Source: Tubiluchus corallicola
Taxonomy: Eukaryota; Priapulida; Priapulimorpha; Priapulimorphida; Tubiluchidae
DNA: 64,000 nucleotides
Reading direction: 5' to 3'
Assembly (NCBI GenBank): GCA_030141605.1
Contig: JAQGDQ010000888.1
Span: 1-64,000, forward strand
Shown: positions 46,634 to 56,743 of the stretch, piece by piece
How positions within the stretch are numbered: the stretch's first letter is position 1
Layout: each line of letters begins with the position of its first letter
Translations under genes and position numbers: made by a program
The notes under the pieces: model-generated
Told to the model about the DNA's origin: nothing
Databases searched by the model: none
Seen by the model: the letters and a program-made list of their open reading frames with translations, nothing else

Positions 46634-47468
46634 GTGAGTTCTGGTTTTTGTTGCAATCATGTAACCTTTGCTTTGTAACCGAAGGGCACAAAATTCTTCT
46701 AGAGTTCAAAGACTGTTAATTAGTAATTACTCGCCGGACATTAACAATTAGCAAAAGTTTTCAAACTACAACAAAATTGCCTAGTCAGAGATCATCATAG
46801 CTGATTTAATTACTACATACAGCCTAGAAAAAAGGCCAATGTTGTCACTTAAGGATGTGTGTAGAGTGTCGTGTGGCTTAGCAGATTGATAATTTCAGGA
46901 GAAACAGTGACGTTTCTCTAAATGCTGATTGTATTATTGTGAAAACCTGTAGTGTTCTGTATCTTTCATAATCTTTGCATGTTTTAATGCTGGAGTTGAA
47001 TGTTTAATGACTGTCGTGTTATGAGCAACTTATGCATAGAAAAGAGTTACTCTGCTGCAGTACAGCAAATCAAACTCCAGGCGATTCTAAGAAAAATTCG
47101 TTTATCTTTATCCCATCATGTTGAAAAAAGGAAGTTGGGCTCAGGGATGCAGAAAACATGCAGAAAACGTGAAGAATTTGTGGCTTCACCCACGAAACAA
47201 ATGATCAAAATATTAGGGCATCCCCCGGGTGCCACAAGCACTTGCTACACCACTGTTGCACATGGGGCATCCCCCGGGTGCCACAAGCACTTGCTACGCC
47301 ACTGTTGCACACGGAAGAAAACTGGAAACTTTTCCACTGTTTAAGTTACAGTAGGTGAATTAACTTACTGTAAACACAACTTTCACAATTTTAGCTTCGT
47401 CAGCAAGTGATGCATCACATCACCATTTTCAATTATTCATTGTATTCTGCATTCTGCTGTACAATTGG
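46634..47468. other. intronic DNA with a 57-bp duplication
   Basis: At ~47217-47310 GGGCATCCCCCGGGTGCCAC followed by AAGCACTTGCTAC occurs twice in tandem. Otherwise nothing recognised. Confidence 0.6.
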
Positions 47469-47800
47469 TACTTTATCTTGGGAAGATCTTGGCATTATCT
47501 TGGCATTATCTCGGGACGATCTTGGCATTATCTCGGGAAGATCTTGGCATTATCTCGGGAAGATCTTGGCATTATCTCGGGACGATCTTGGCATTATCTC
47601 GGGAAGATCTTGGCATTATCTCGGGAAGTTCTTGGCATTATCTCGGGAAGTTCTTGGCATTATCTCGGGAAGATCTTGGCATTATCTCGGGAAGAACTTG
47701 GCATTATCTCGGGAAGTTCTTGGCATTATCTCGGGAAGATCTTGGCATTATCTCGGGAGATCTTGGTCCTTATCTTAGGAAGATCTTGGCATTATCTCAG
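47469..47800. repeat. minisatellite, 22-bp unit, ~15 copies
   Basis: Units read GCATTATCTCGGGAAGATCT TG. Because 22 is not a multiple of three, three frames each give a shifting 22-residue repeat; these are artefacts. The array abuts a hAT-type MITE. Confidence 0.97.
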
Positions 47801-47807
47801 TAATCAC

Positions 47808-48154
47808 TAGGGCGAGCATAGAATGCTCGAATTCGATTCAAACGAGTTTTTTATTCGGATTTGATTCGAACCTAAAATTATAGATTCGGATAATTCGGCA
47901 CATGAACCAAGTACATTCTTTATCAATAAAATGTTTGAAATGTCAAGCATTTAGCATAATTGAGTTGTGATTTCTGTGCAGAATTTTAAACAAATTATTA
48001 CTGCAAAGAAATTCAAGCAATATGCACGATCTTTGTAAGAGAAGCTTTTACTGGTAGTTGGAAAACTTGGTTGAAAATCTTTCCATCTCAATTCGAATTC
48101 GAAAGCCACAAATTCGATTCGAATTCGTTTCGTGGCAGAGAATGCTCACCCCTG
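47808..48154. mobile_element. hAT-type MITE, relative of 14160-14537
   Basis: The ends are TAGGGCGAGCAT and ATGCTCACCCCTG. The flanks GTAATCAC and ACAATCAC match at six of eight positions. The interior is TTCGATTCGAAT-rich. Confidence 0.85.
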
Positions 48155-48193
48155 ACAATCACGGGGGGGGGGACTGCTTCATCTGTTAATTAA

Positions 48194-48648
48194 CCCTTTC
48201 ATATCCGTTGTATCCCGTGGGATAGGAGAATATTTTCTGCCTTTAAAATTAATAAAATTTTAAAACTGACAGTTATTTGATCTGTTATTTTGATTTAAGC
48301 CAATAACAATAGAATAAAAATGGTGATAAAATGGCAAACTAGAAAATCTACATAGCATAAAAAACTGCGCAAGGTACAGTACTTTAGAAACGACTTTGTA
48401 CAGATCAGCATAGCGTGCATACTAAATGTCTTAAATACTTTAAAAAATTATCAGCAGTTGCAAAATGAAGCACATTTTATGCTTCCATTGAATCCCAATG
48501 TATCCCGTGGGATACAGGCTATATTTAGCACGCGGGCACAGGTAGAAAAAATAATTGTTATATGTATGTAAACAAGATGAACATACTGAACAAAAGTACC
48601 AAGCCAAAATTTTTTTCTTATTAAAAAAATAATTTGGGACTGAAAGGG
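48194..48648. mobile_element. piggyBac-like MITE at TTAA
   Basis: TTAA flanks (48190-48193 and 48649-48652) enclose ends CCCTTTCA and TGAAAGGG. The interior carries the palindrome TATCCCGTGGGATA twice (~48219 and ~48500). TTAA duplication is characteristic of piggyBac-type elements; the short terminal repeat limits certainty. Confidence 0.65.
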
Positions 48649-48743
48649 TTAATTACTAATGTTTAAATTATTAATTGAAGCTGCAAGTTTGTATTTTTAT
48701 GTAGACCAGTTGTTTAAATTGGTCGCTTTGTTTTTCTATTCAG

Positions 48744-48900
48744 GGTTTGCCCGACTCATGGGTGCGCTTGCTTGACCATTCCAATATTTCAAAAAAAGAA
48801 CAAAAAGAAAATCCACAGGCCGTGTTAGACGTACTAAACTACTACGACCAGTCGAAGAACAAACAGAGGGAGTCAAAATACATGCAAGCGAAACCGACTA
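48744..48900 (+). CDS. PAK: PAK, coding exon 4 (autoinhibitory segment)
   Basis: The acceptor TTTTTCTATTCAG ends at 48743 and the donor GTGAGT starts at 48901; phase 0 in, 1 out. It encodes [20 protein letters not shown] and [16 protein letters not shown], aligning with PAK GMPEQWARLLQTSNITKLEQ and [14 protein letters not shown], the inhibitory switch and kinase-inhibitory segment. Confidence 0.96.
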
Positions 48901-48973
48901 GTGAGTATTGTTATGAAATGATGGAGTTCGTTTGATGTTTGATTAGAAGCATCACCTGGTGGGGAGACAAGGG

Positions 48974-49474
48974 CAGGGATGAGAATTTTGCGCGGATACG
49001 CAGACGTCCGAGTTTTTGGAAGACCAGTAGTGCCATTTTTGTAAATCGCGTAAATTCGTCGAGAAAATTTTTACGGACCCTTTACATTATTTCACAAGCT
49101 GACCACTAGGTGGCAGGCCGTCACTTTGTTTACATCACGTACATCAGTGTAACCACGTGTACATCTCTATGTATAAAAATATAGAATCAATTGTGCAGAG
49201 TTATTTGAGTCATTTGCAGACAGTTTTTATATACTTTTGCATAGGAGCGGCCAGTACTTAGGTGTTTTTGAGACAATTAGGTATCATGTATCCTTGATAG
49301 TTGGGTATTTTAAATTATGCATGAAACAAGGTAATTGATATTTTAAGTCCACTTAGAGGCTCTCTGTGGTCACAAAAATGCAATTTGTTGCCCTTGAACC
49401 CCATTGGGGGCCTAGGTGGCCCCAAAACCCCCGGCCTGTTTCAGAGTTTTTTGCAATTTGTCATTCTCATCCCT
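48974..49474. mobile_element. hAT-like MITE ending CAGGGATGAGAAT
   Basis: The inverted ends are CAGGGATGAGAATTTTG and TTTGTCATTCTCATCCCTG. The target duplication is unclear (GACAAGGG versus GGACAGGG). It contains a strong CTCF-like core CCACTAGGTGGCAG at 49103-49116. Confidence 0.75.
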
Positions 49475-49478
49475 GGGA

Positions 49479-49892
49479 CAGGGGCGTATCGTGACTTCAC
49501 CCTAGGTTGATAGTTCTTTCCACTCATTCCTATTGTGAATTTATGGTTGTTTATGTAATGAGCAGGTTAAACAATCACTTGTGGTGTATTAGAAACACTA
49601 TTAGCATACGGCGTCATTATTAATTACATGTACTTGCATGGTTCATATATTCAAGCAGGGTGCATGACTCCTTGTTGTGCAATATTTGGCACCTGTTCGC
49701 TATGTGGCACTTATATAAAAGCTGAGCTCAGCAACTGCCTGTGGTGTGTTATAAAATGCGCCCTTTACAGAATATGAAAGCATACGCATTTTCCGAGGAG
49801 AATAAGAATTTTTTTCTAAACTACGACGCCCCTCAAACTTTGGCACCCCTAAGCTATGGGTCTAGTTAGTCTCTTGGCTAATACGCCCCTGG
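49479..49892. mobile_element. MITE copy 2 of family ending CAGGGGCGTA
   Basis: The ends are CAGGGGCGTATCG and AATACGCCCCTG; the interior matches 38163-38575. It is followed by GTCAGGTAG, and a near copy of its right end (ACTACGCCCCTGGTCGGGTAG) reappears at ~50327 after the 42-bp array. Confidence 0.8.
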
Positions 49893-49924
49893 TCAGGTAG
49901 GACTCGTACAGTTCTTCGCGAGGC

Positions 49925-50300
49925 GTCCTGCTGCCAGCTAGAAACTATGCATTCTCCTCATGAGGAATTCTCCTACCAGCTAGAAGTTATGCATCCTCCT
50001 TATGAGGAATTCTGCTGCCAATTAGAAGGCATGCATTCTCCTAGTGAGAAGTTCTGCTGCCAGCTAGAAGCTATGCATCCTCCTCATGAGGAGTTCTGCT
50101 GCCAGCTAGAAACTATGCATTCTCCTCTTGAGGAATTCTCCTACCAGCTAGAAGTTATGCATCCTCCTCATGAGGAATTCTCCTACCAGCTAGAAGTTAT
50201 GCATCCTCCTCATGAGGAATTCTGCTGCCAATTAGAAGGCATGCATTCTCCTAGTGAGAAGTTCTGCTGCCAGCTAGCAGCTATGCATCCTCCTCGTAGA
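49925..50300. repeat. minisatellite, 42-bp unit, ~9 copies (upstream of PAK exon 5)
   Basis: Units contain TGCCAGCTAGAAGTTATGCA and TCCTCCTCATGAGGAATTC, the latter with the palindrome TCCTCATGAGGA. The in-frame 14-residue repeat (MHPPHEEFCCQLEV) over 133 codons has no splice support. The same array recurs on the other side of exon 5. Confidence 0.96.
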
Positions 50301-50594
50301 ATTCAGTCTAAACTTAACTACTCAGTAACTACGCCCCTGGTCGGGTAGTAGGTGGGTTGCTAAGATATTTGTTATATCTACCTTGAATACAGGGTCGGAT
50401 TATGACCTTTTGGGATGCCTAGGCTAATGAAATTATGGTGCCCTCTCAGATGGAGTCAACCTCTAACTCGCCCGCACCCCATCTTGAACATAAGTACAAA
50501 ATTTCTTCGAAGAAATTCAGGTTTGCTAAAATGTCTGCACAGCCTTGTCTTATACTGCTTATAGATTATTAAAGTTGTGTGTTTTCCATTTCAG

Positions 50595-50656
50595 TATCAA
50601 CGCCACGGCCGAGTTATCAGACAGATAGATTTGCTTCCAATGCGGTTATAACACCA
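50595..50656 (+). CDS. PAK: PAK, coding exon 5
   Basis: The acceptor TTTTCCATTTCAG ends at 50594 and the donor GTAAGT starts at 50657; phase 1 in, 0 out. It encodes STPRPSYQTDRFASNAVITP. This linker is poorly conserved in the family, so support comes from the frame, splice sites and the intact flanking exons. Confidence 0.8.
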
Positions 50657-50789
50657 GTAAGTAAGTTTATGTATAAATGTCAAATTATTAAGAAAAGGTC
50701 ACATCTTATGCTGCATAAATCTTCTCACAAAAATGGAACGCATTGTTTTTCTATGGCACATTTCACAGTAAGGAGGCGCTGCAAAATTC

Positions 50790-51170
50790 CTCGTACAGTT
50801 CTTTGCGAGCTAGAACCAGCTGGAACCTATGCATTCTCCTCTTGAGGAACTTTCCTGCTAGCTAGAAGTTATGCATCCTCCTCGTGAGGAATTCTCCTGC
50901 CAGCTAGAAGTTATGCGTCCTCCTCATGAGGAATTCTACTCCCAGTTAGAAGTTACGCATCCTCCTCATGAGGAATTCTACTCCCAGTTAGAAGTTATGT
51001 GTCCTCCTCATGAGGAATTCTACTCCCAGTTAGAAGTTATGTGTCCTCTTCATGAGGAATTATGCAGCCAATTAGAAGGTATGCATCCTCCTAGTGAGAA
51101 GTTTTGCTGCCAGCTAGAAGCTATGCGTCCTCCTCATGAGGAATTCTGCTGCCAGTTAGAAGTTTTAACA
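50790..51170. repeat. minisatellite, 42-bp unit, ~9 copies (downstream of PAK exon 5)
   Basis: Same family as 49925-50300 (GCTAGAAGTTATGCATCCTC), with a subtype TACTCCCAGTTAGAAGTTA expanded here. Both arrays begin with TCGTACAGTTCTT, so one probably arose by duplication of the other around exon 5. Confidence 0.95.
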
Positions 51171-51242
51171 CATTGTTTCTTTAACTTAATGATAAAAATG
51201 TCGAATCATGAAAAGACTATCAAGTGTTGTTTTATATTTCAG

Positions 51243-51344
51243 CAACGTAAGCCGTCGCCGTCACCGGTGAGTATAGAAGACGACGATGAAGACGCAGTTG
51301 TACCGCCACCTATAGCTACAAGACCAGAGCGAACTAAATCTATT
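51243..51344 (+). CDS. PAK: PAK, coding exon 6 (PIX-binding region)
   Basis: The acceptor TTTTATATTTCAG ends at 51242 and the donor GTAAGT starts at 51345; phase 0 in and out. It encodes the acidic EDDDEDAVV and PPPIATRPERTKSI, aligning with PAK DDDDEEAAPPVIAPRPDHTKSI, which contains the acidic stretch and the PIX/Cool-binding proline-arginine motif. Confidence 0.95.
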
Positions 51345-51682
51345 GTAAGTTCGTGAAAAGTTTTTACAGTTTTGTCATCTTGTTCCTTTTCAACGACTTA
51401 ATTACGTGTGAATGAATAATCGCAATTAAAGGAAGACCAGACGATTGATTAGATTCAATCTCATTTAAATTTACTGCCTAAAATGTACATTTTATTGTAG
51501 ATAAAAGTTTGCAGTTGTTTCTAATCTGTGAATAATTAGTTTGCAAAGTTAATTAATGGCATCCGGTCACAGTTATCGCTCACGTCACAAACTAACTACA
51601 GTTTGGCATCTTCTGTGTGCGTCAAGCACGTTTGCGTAAAAGTGAAGATGGCTGTATATATCAAGATATATGTATATATCAG

Positions 51683-51954
51683 TGAATCCACTAAGACTGG
51701 CAATGGCGCCTTTTTCTCACATTTGCGTGGTCAATAAATAGGCGAGGTACCAAGATAAGCGTCATCATGAATTGCAGTGTTCGTTTGTGATGTAAGTGTG
51801 ACATGGAGCCCATTTTCATGACATCACATCAACGTCTTATATATGTCACACTGATAGCACTGCAATTCATGATCACGCTTATCTTGGTACCTCGCCTATT
51901 TGTTGACCACGCAAATGTGACAAAAAGGCACCATTGCCAGTCTTAGTGGATTCG
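51683..51954. mobile_element. short foldback element, ~98-bp inverted arms
   Basis: The left arm (GTGAATCCACTAAGACTGGC … GAATTGCAGTG) is matched by the right arm (CACTGCAATTCATGATCACG … TAGTGGATTCGC) with few mismatches, around an ~80-bp spacer that itself contains TGACATG/CATGACA complementarity. Confidence 0.85.
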
Positions 51955-51959
51955 CTGAG

Positions 51960-52334
51960 CAGAAGTTTAACAAAATTTAACTATCCGAAGTAATTATTAT
52001 TTATTCTAAGTTTTGATTTAGAAAAAGCTGTTGTAGTTTTCAATATTTTAGGACATATTTTATTTTGAACTAATGTCTACACAATCGTACGCTTTGATCG
52101 ATGTATAGTCAAATGCATAGTGAATCATCGTCAATTACTTCATTTCTACATCTATTTCTGTAGCATTTGTAGAATTCAATGTTTGCAAAGCATTATTATA
52201 GTACACCTTCACTTTGTGCTTATTATTTTGATAAATGGAAACCTGTATTAATGAATTCTTAACCAATATATTTCAACTAGTTGCAGCCATGTTTTAATAT
52301 ATCAAAATACATCAGTACACGAAGCCAGTTGAAC
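51960..52334. other. intronic DNA
   Basis: AT-rich, nothing recognised. Confidence 0.4.
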
Positions 52335-53721
52335 GTGAAATATATACTTTCAGTACACGTAGCCAGTTGAACGTGAAATATATACTTTCAGTACACGAAG
52401 TCAGTTTAACATGAAATATATACTTTCAGTACACGTAGCCAGTTGAACGTGAAATATGTACTTTCAGTACACGCAGTCAGTTGAACATGAAATATATACT
52501 TTCAGTACATGAAGCCAGTTGAACGTGAAATATATACTTTCAGTACACGAAGTCAGTTTAACATGAAATATATACTTTCAGTACACGTAGCCAGTTGAAC
52601 GTGAAATATATACTTTCAGTACACGAAGTCAGTTGAACATGAAATATATACTTTCAGTACACGTAGCCAGTTGAACGTGAAATATGTACTTTCAGTACAC
52701 GCAGTCAGTTGAACATGAAATATATACTTTCAGTACATGAAGCCAGTTGAACGTGAAATATATACTTTCAGTACATGAAGCCAGTTGAACGTGAAATATA
52801 TACTTTCAGTACACGAAGCCAGTTGAACGTGAAATATATACTTTCAGTACACGTAGCCAGTTGAACGTGAAATATATACTTTCAGTACACGAAGTCAGTT
52901 TAACATGAAATATATACTTTCAGTACACGAAGCCAGTTGAACGTGAAATATATACTTTCACTACATGAAGCCAGTTGAACGTGAAATATATACTTTCAGT
53001 ACACGAAGCCAGTTGAACGTGAAATATATACTTTCAGTACACGAAGTCAGTTGAACGTGAAATATATGCTTTCACTACACGAAGCCAGTTGAACATGAAA
53101 TATATACTTTCAGTACACGAAGTCAGTTGAACGTGAAATATATACTTTCAGTACACGAAGCCAGTTTAACATGAAATATATACTTTCAGTACACAAAACC
53201 AGTTTAACATGAAATATATACTTTCAGTACACGAACCCAGTTTAACATGAAATATATACTTTCAGTACACGTAGCCAGTTTAACATGAAATATATACTTT
53301 CAGTACATGAAGCCAGTTTAACATGAAATATATGCTTTCAGTACACGTAGCCAGTTTAACATGAAATATGTACTTTCAGTACACGAAGTCAGTTGAACGT
53401 GAAATATATACTTTCAGTACACGAAGCCAGTTGAACGTGAAATATATACTTTCAGTACACGAAGCCAGTTGAACGTGAAATATATACTTTCAGTACACGT
53501 AGCCAGTTGAATGTGAAATATATACTTTCACTACACGAAGCCAGTTTAACATGAAATATATACTTTCAGTACACGAAGCCAATTGAATGTGAAATATATA
53601 CTTTCAGTACACGAAGCCAGTTTAACATGAAATATATACTTTCAGTACACGAAGCCAGTTGAACATGAAATATATACTTTCACTACACGAAGCCAATTGA
53701 ATGTGAAATATATACTTTCAG
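52335..53721 (+). repeat. exon-derived array: ~36 copies of the PAK exon 7 acceptor, 38-bp unit
   Basis: Each unit reads ATATACTTTCAG|TACACG AAGCCAGTTGAAC then GTGAAAT. The final copy is the functional acceptor of exon 7, whose coding sequence begins TACACGAAGCCAGTTGAAC. Nearly all copies keep an intact CTTTCAG. Units also contain AAC|GTGAAA, a weak donor 19 bases after each AG. Variants (GAAGCC/GTAGCC/GAAGTC, GAACGTG/TAACATG) repeat in blocks. Confidence 0.96.
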
Positions 53722-53930
53722 TACACGAAGCCAGTTGAACAGGAGAAAGAGAACGAAAGACCACCGATAGTGCCGACAAATGGCTTGGTTGGTTCAGGCG
53801 ACAAGAAAGTCGAGACAAGACCAAAGAAGAAGAAAATGAGCGACGAAGAAATTCTAGAAAAGTTAAAGACGATCGTCAGCATTGGAGACCCCAACAGGAA
53901 GTACACGAAAATGGAGAAGATTGGGCAGGG
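53722..53930 (+). CDS. PAK: PAK, coding exon 7 (linker and start of kinase domain)
   Basis: The acceptor ATACTTTCAG ends at 53721 and the donor GTGTGT starts at 53931; phase 0 in, 2 out. It encodes [40 protein letters not shown] and [16 protein letters not shown], aligning with PAK1 [33 protein letters not shown]. The glycine-rich loop is split at GQG|ASGTV. Both edges of this exon have been duplicated. Confidence 0.97.
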
Positions 53931-54056
53931 GTGTGTGTGCTTCTCTTAAAATGAAATGTCATATTTTGCTCTTTCTATGCACGAAAATGGAGAAGATTGG
54001 GCAGGGGTGTGTGTGTTTCTCTTAAAATGAAATTTCATATTTTGCTCTTTCTATGC
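53905..54056 (+). repeat. 76-bp tandem duplication of the PAK exon 7 3' edge and donor
   Basis: ACGAAAATGGAGAAGATTGG…GGGGTGTGTGTG at 53905 recurs at 53981, each followed by TCTCTTAAAATGAAAT. The first copy is in frame with exon 7. Use of the second donor would add 76 bases and shift the frame. Confidence 0.95.
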
Positions 54057-54239
54057 ATAATATACTTAATACTTATAATGTCTGAATTCCGGTATTTCAT
54101 ATACACTCTTATCTCGGTTTGCCGGACAAAAGCGGGGAGACTTCGGTCCGAATCTGCCAATTGTCCGTACTTTCCGATACTAAGCTAATCCAGTAGGCGT
54201 CGTGTATTGGACTTATGATAATCGTATATATTAATTCTA

Positions 54240-54300
54240 CTGATATATATATATATATATTTATTTATATATATTTATAAATATATATATATATATATAT
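54240..54300. repeat. (TA)n microsatellite
   Basis: TATATATATA tract interrupted by TTTATTTATA. Confidence 0.9.
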
Positions 54301-54829
54301 AAGATTTGAGACTACAGCTCGGACGACGGCACCATTTGCGGCGATCTATACATCAAACGCAAGGTCTCGATCTAGTGTCATGTCATTGGGGGTTTATTTT
54401 TCGAATCGGGCCCACTGGGAGGAACGGGGGGCGAAAAACCTCCAAAAATGGCCATTTTTCCGCCGTTTTTTTTGCAAAACTTCGTCTGAGATCTGAAGAA
54501 CGGGAACGGGCCATGGGTGGTGCTGGCTATGGATAGATAGCCCGTTCAGCGGGCGGGTGTAGTAGTGTAGAATTAAATGCCTAATTGTCTCAAAAACATC
54601 TAGTACGGGCCACTCCTATGCAGAAATATATAAAAACAGTGGGCAGTTGACTCAAATAACTCCGCATAATTGGTTCTGTATTTTTATATATACGCGTGGT
54701 TGCAATGATCTAATGATGTAAATAAAGTGACGGCCCACCACCTAGCGGTCAGCTCGCGAAACGACGGACCGTGTCCGTAGTATGCTAGACTTTTTAACTT
54801 ACGTGATTTAAACAGTATTGATTTTTGCC
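54301..54829. other. intronic DNA
   Basis: Includes a piece (~54570-54660) related to the interior of the TA MITE at 22396. Nothing coding recognised. Confidence 0.4.
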
Positions 54830-55395
54830 TGTGAAACATATCTCAATTCTTTTACGTTAATTTTTATGGAAGTCTTGGTTTCGTTTAACGACGTTTCGAT
54901 GGAACGCATTAGTATTGTTAAGCTAGAACTTACTGTATACAACTCTGATTCATATGCGTGTTGTATAAATGACACCTGGTGCTTTAAACTGTCATGAAAC
55001 ATATCTCAATTCTTTTGCGATACTTTCTACGGAAGTCTTGGTTTCGTTTAACGACGTTTTGATGGAACGCATTAGCATTGTTAACAGAACTTACTTATAT
55101 GATCAGTTTATAAAGACACCTCGCTTAACTGCATAAATGTACCTGTTCTACATTCTTTCTACGGAAGTCTGGTTTCGTTTAACGACGTTTCGATGGAACG
55201 CATTAGCATTGTTAAGCTAGAACTTACTGTATACAACTCTGATTCATGCGCGTGTTGTATAAATGACACCTGGCACTTTAAACTGTCATGAAATGTATCT
55301 CTGTTCTTTTACATTGCTTTCTGTGGAAGTCTTGGTTTCATTTAACGACGTTTCGCGTAACTTCGCATTTTGCTTGAACGCGTTAGCATCGTTAA
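54830..55395. repeat. tandem repeat, ~170-180-bp unit, ~3.5 copies
   Basis: Units contain GGAAGTCTTGGTTTCGTTTA, ACGACGTTTCGATGGAACGC and GTGTTGTATAAATGACACCT. The copies are diverged, and one is internally deleted. The array ends ~100 bases before exon 8. Confidence 0.9.
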
Positions 55396-55502
55396 GCGAA
55401 GACTTGCTGTATGTTTCCTTTTTATTACTGCATTTATAATTATGAAAATGCAATTAAATGCAAATACATATATGTATATAAGCAAAGAACTCTTTATTGC
55501 AG

Positions 55503-55689
55503 TGCTTCGGGTACGGTGTACACGGCTATTGAAACAGCTACCGGAATGGAAGTTGCCATAAAACAGATGAATTTGTCTCAGCAGCCGAAGAAAGAACTCA
55601 TCATAAACGAAATTCTAGTGATGAGAGAGAACAAAAATGCCAATATTGTCAACTATCTAGACAGCTATTTAGTGGGAGAGGAATTATGG
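55503..55689 (+). CDS. PAK: PAK, coding exon 8 (kinase N-lobe)
   Basis: The acceptor CTTTATTGCAG ends at 55502 and the donor GTAGGT starts at 55690; phase 2 in, 0 out. It encodes [40 protein letters not shown] and [14 protein letters not shown], nearly identical to vertebrate PAK1. The ATP-binding Lys is K288 in VAIKQM of the joined protein. Confidence 0.97.
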
Positions 55690-55724
55690 GTAGGTTTTTT
55701 AGTAAGTTTGATGTGGGTTACACA

Positions 55725-56345
55725 TTCAAAATAGGTCTTATAAGACCTATGACTTTTCTGCTACTGTATGAGCACAGACATAACTAAATGATTACAAATT
55801 GTGCACTGTTCTGTTCACGAGAATCTCGGCTATCCAATCATGCTCTTTGTTTAAACATTTATAAGTGATTTAATTGGATAAAATTAAGAAAAACATGCCG
55901 TTTTCAGGTACCCCACAACTCAAAATAGGTCTTGTAAGACCTCTGACTTTTCTGCTACTGTATGTGCACAGACATAACTAAATGATTACAAATTAGGTAC
56001 TGTTCTATTCAGGAGAATCTCGGCTATGCAATCATGCTGTTTGTTTAAACATTTATAAGTGATTTAATTAAATAAAATTAAGAAAAGTGCGCCATTTTCA
56101 GGTACTCCAACTTAACCTATTGAGTAGATTAGTCTGGTTTACACTTGTGTGATCGTACACAGTATTTTACTGATAACCTGCTTTCCGCATCTCAAGAGAA
56201 CCATGATTTTTATGCTACTGTATGAACACAGACATAACTAAATGATTACAAATTAGGTGCTGTTCTATTTAGGAGAATCTCCATTATCCAATCATGCTAT
56301 TTACTTAAGCATTTAAGATTTAATTGGATAAAATTAAGAAAAACT
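55725..56345. repeat. tandem repeat, ~190-bp unit, ~3 copies
   Basis: Units contain CTGCTACTGTATG, CACAGACATAACTAAATGAT and AGTGATTTAATT. Copies two and three grade into the sequence that forms the direct repeat at 56350-56645. Confidence 0.88.
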
Positions 56346-56349
56346 CACC

Positions 56350-56645
56350 CTTTTCCGACATTGCAACTTAGCCGATTGAGTAGCTTAGTCTGGTGTACAC
56401 TTGCATGATCGTACACACTATTTTATTGATCGCCTGCTTGCTGTAGCCCAAGAGAACTGTCTGCTGTACAGATTTCCAGGAAAAACCAACCGATCAATCA
56501 AGGATAAATTAAGGTCGTCTCAAATTCCAACAGGAATTTTGGCTTAAAAATAGAATATACTTGAGGCCAAAGTATATCAGAGTGTTATGTCCGGACAGTT
56601 GAAATTTTCTGCATAAGCCGATTTCGTACAAGTGATACTGTACAT
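56350..56645. repeat. left direct repeat flanking the ankyrin-cGLR gene
   Basis: Matches 60540-60845 in the same orientation (e.g. GTAGCTTAGTCTGGTGTACA, CCAGGAAAAACCAACCGATC, GGACAGTTGAAAT). The copies are diverged by scattered substitutions. Confidence 0.85.
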
Positions 56646-56743
56646 TGAGTTCCCAAATACAAATATTTGCTTAGAATTCATGTAATACTTATTAAACCAT
56701 TGAATGTCTGATGACTAGATTTAACCAAATGACTAAAGCATTT

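Noticed and set aside
49947-50348. 133-codon frame with a 14-residue MHPPHEEF repeat
   Set aside because: Product of the 42-bp minisatellite; it overlaps a PAK intron and its end is in MITE-derived sequence.
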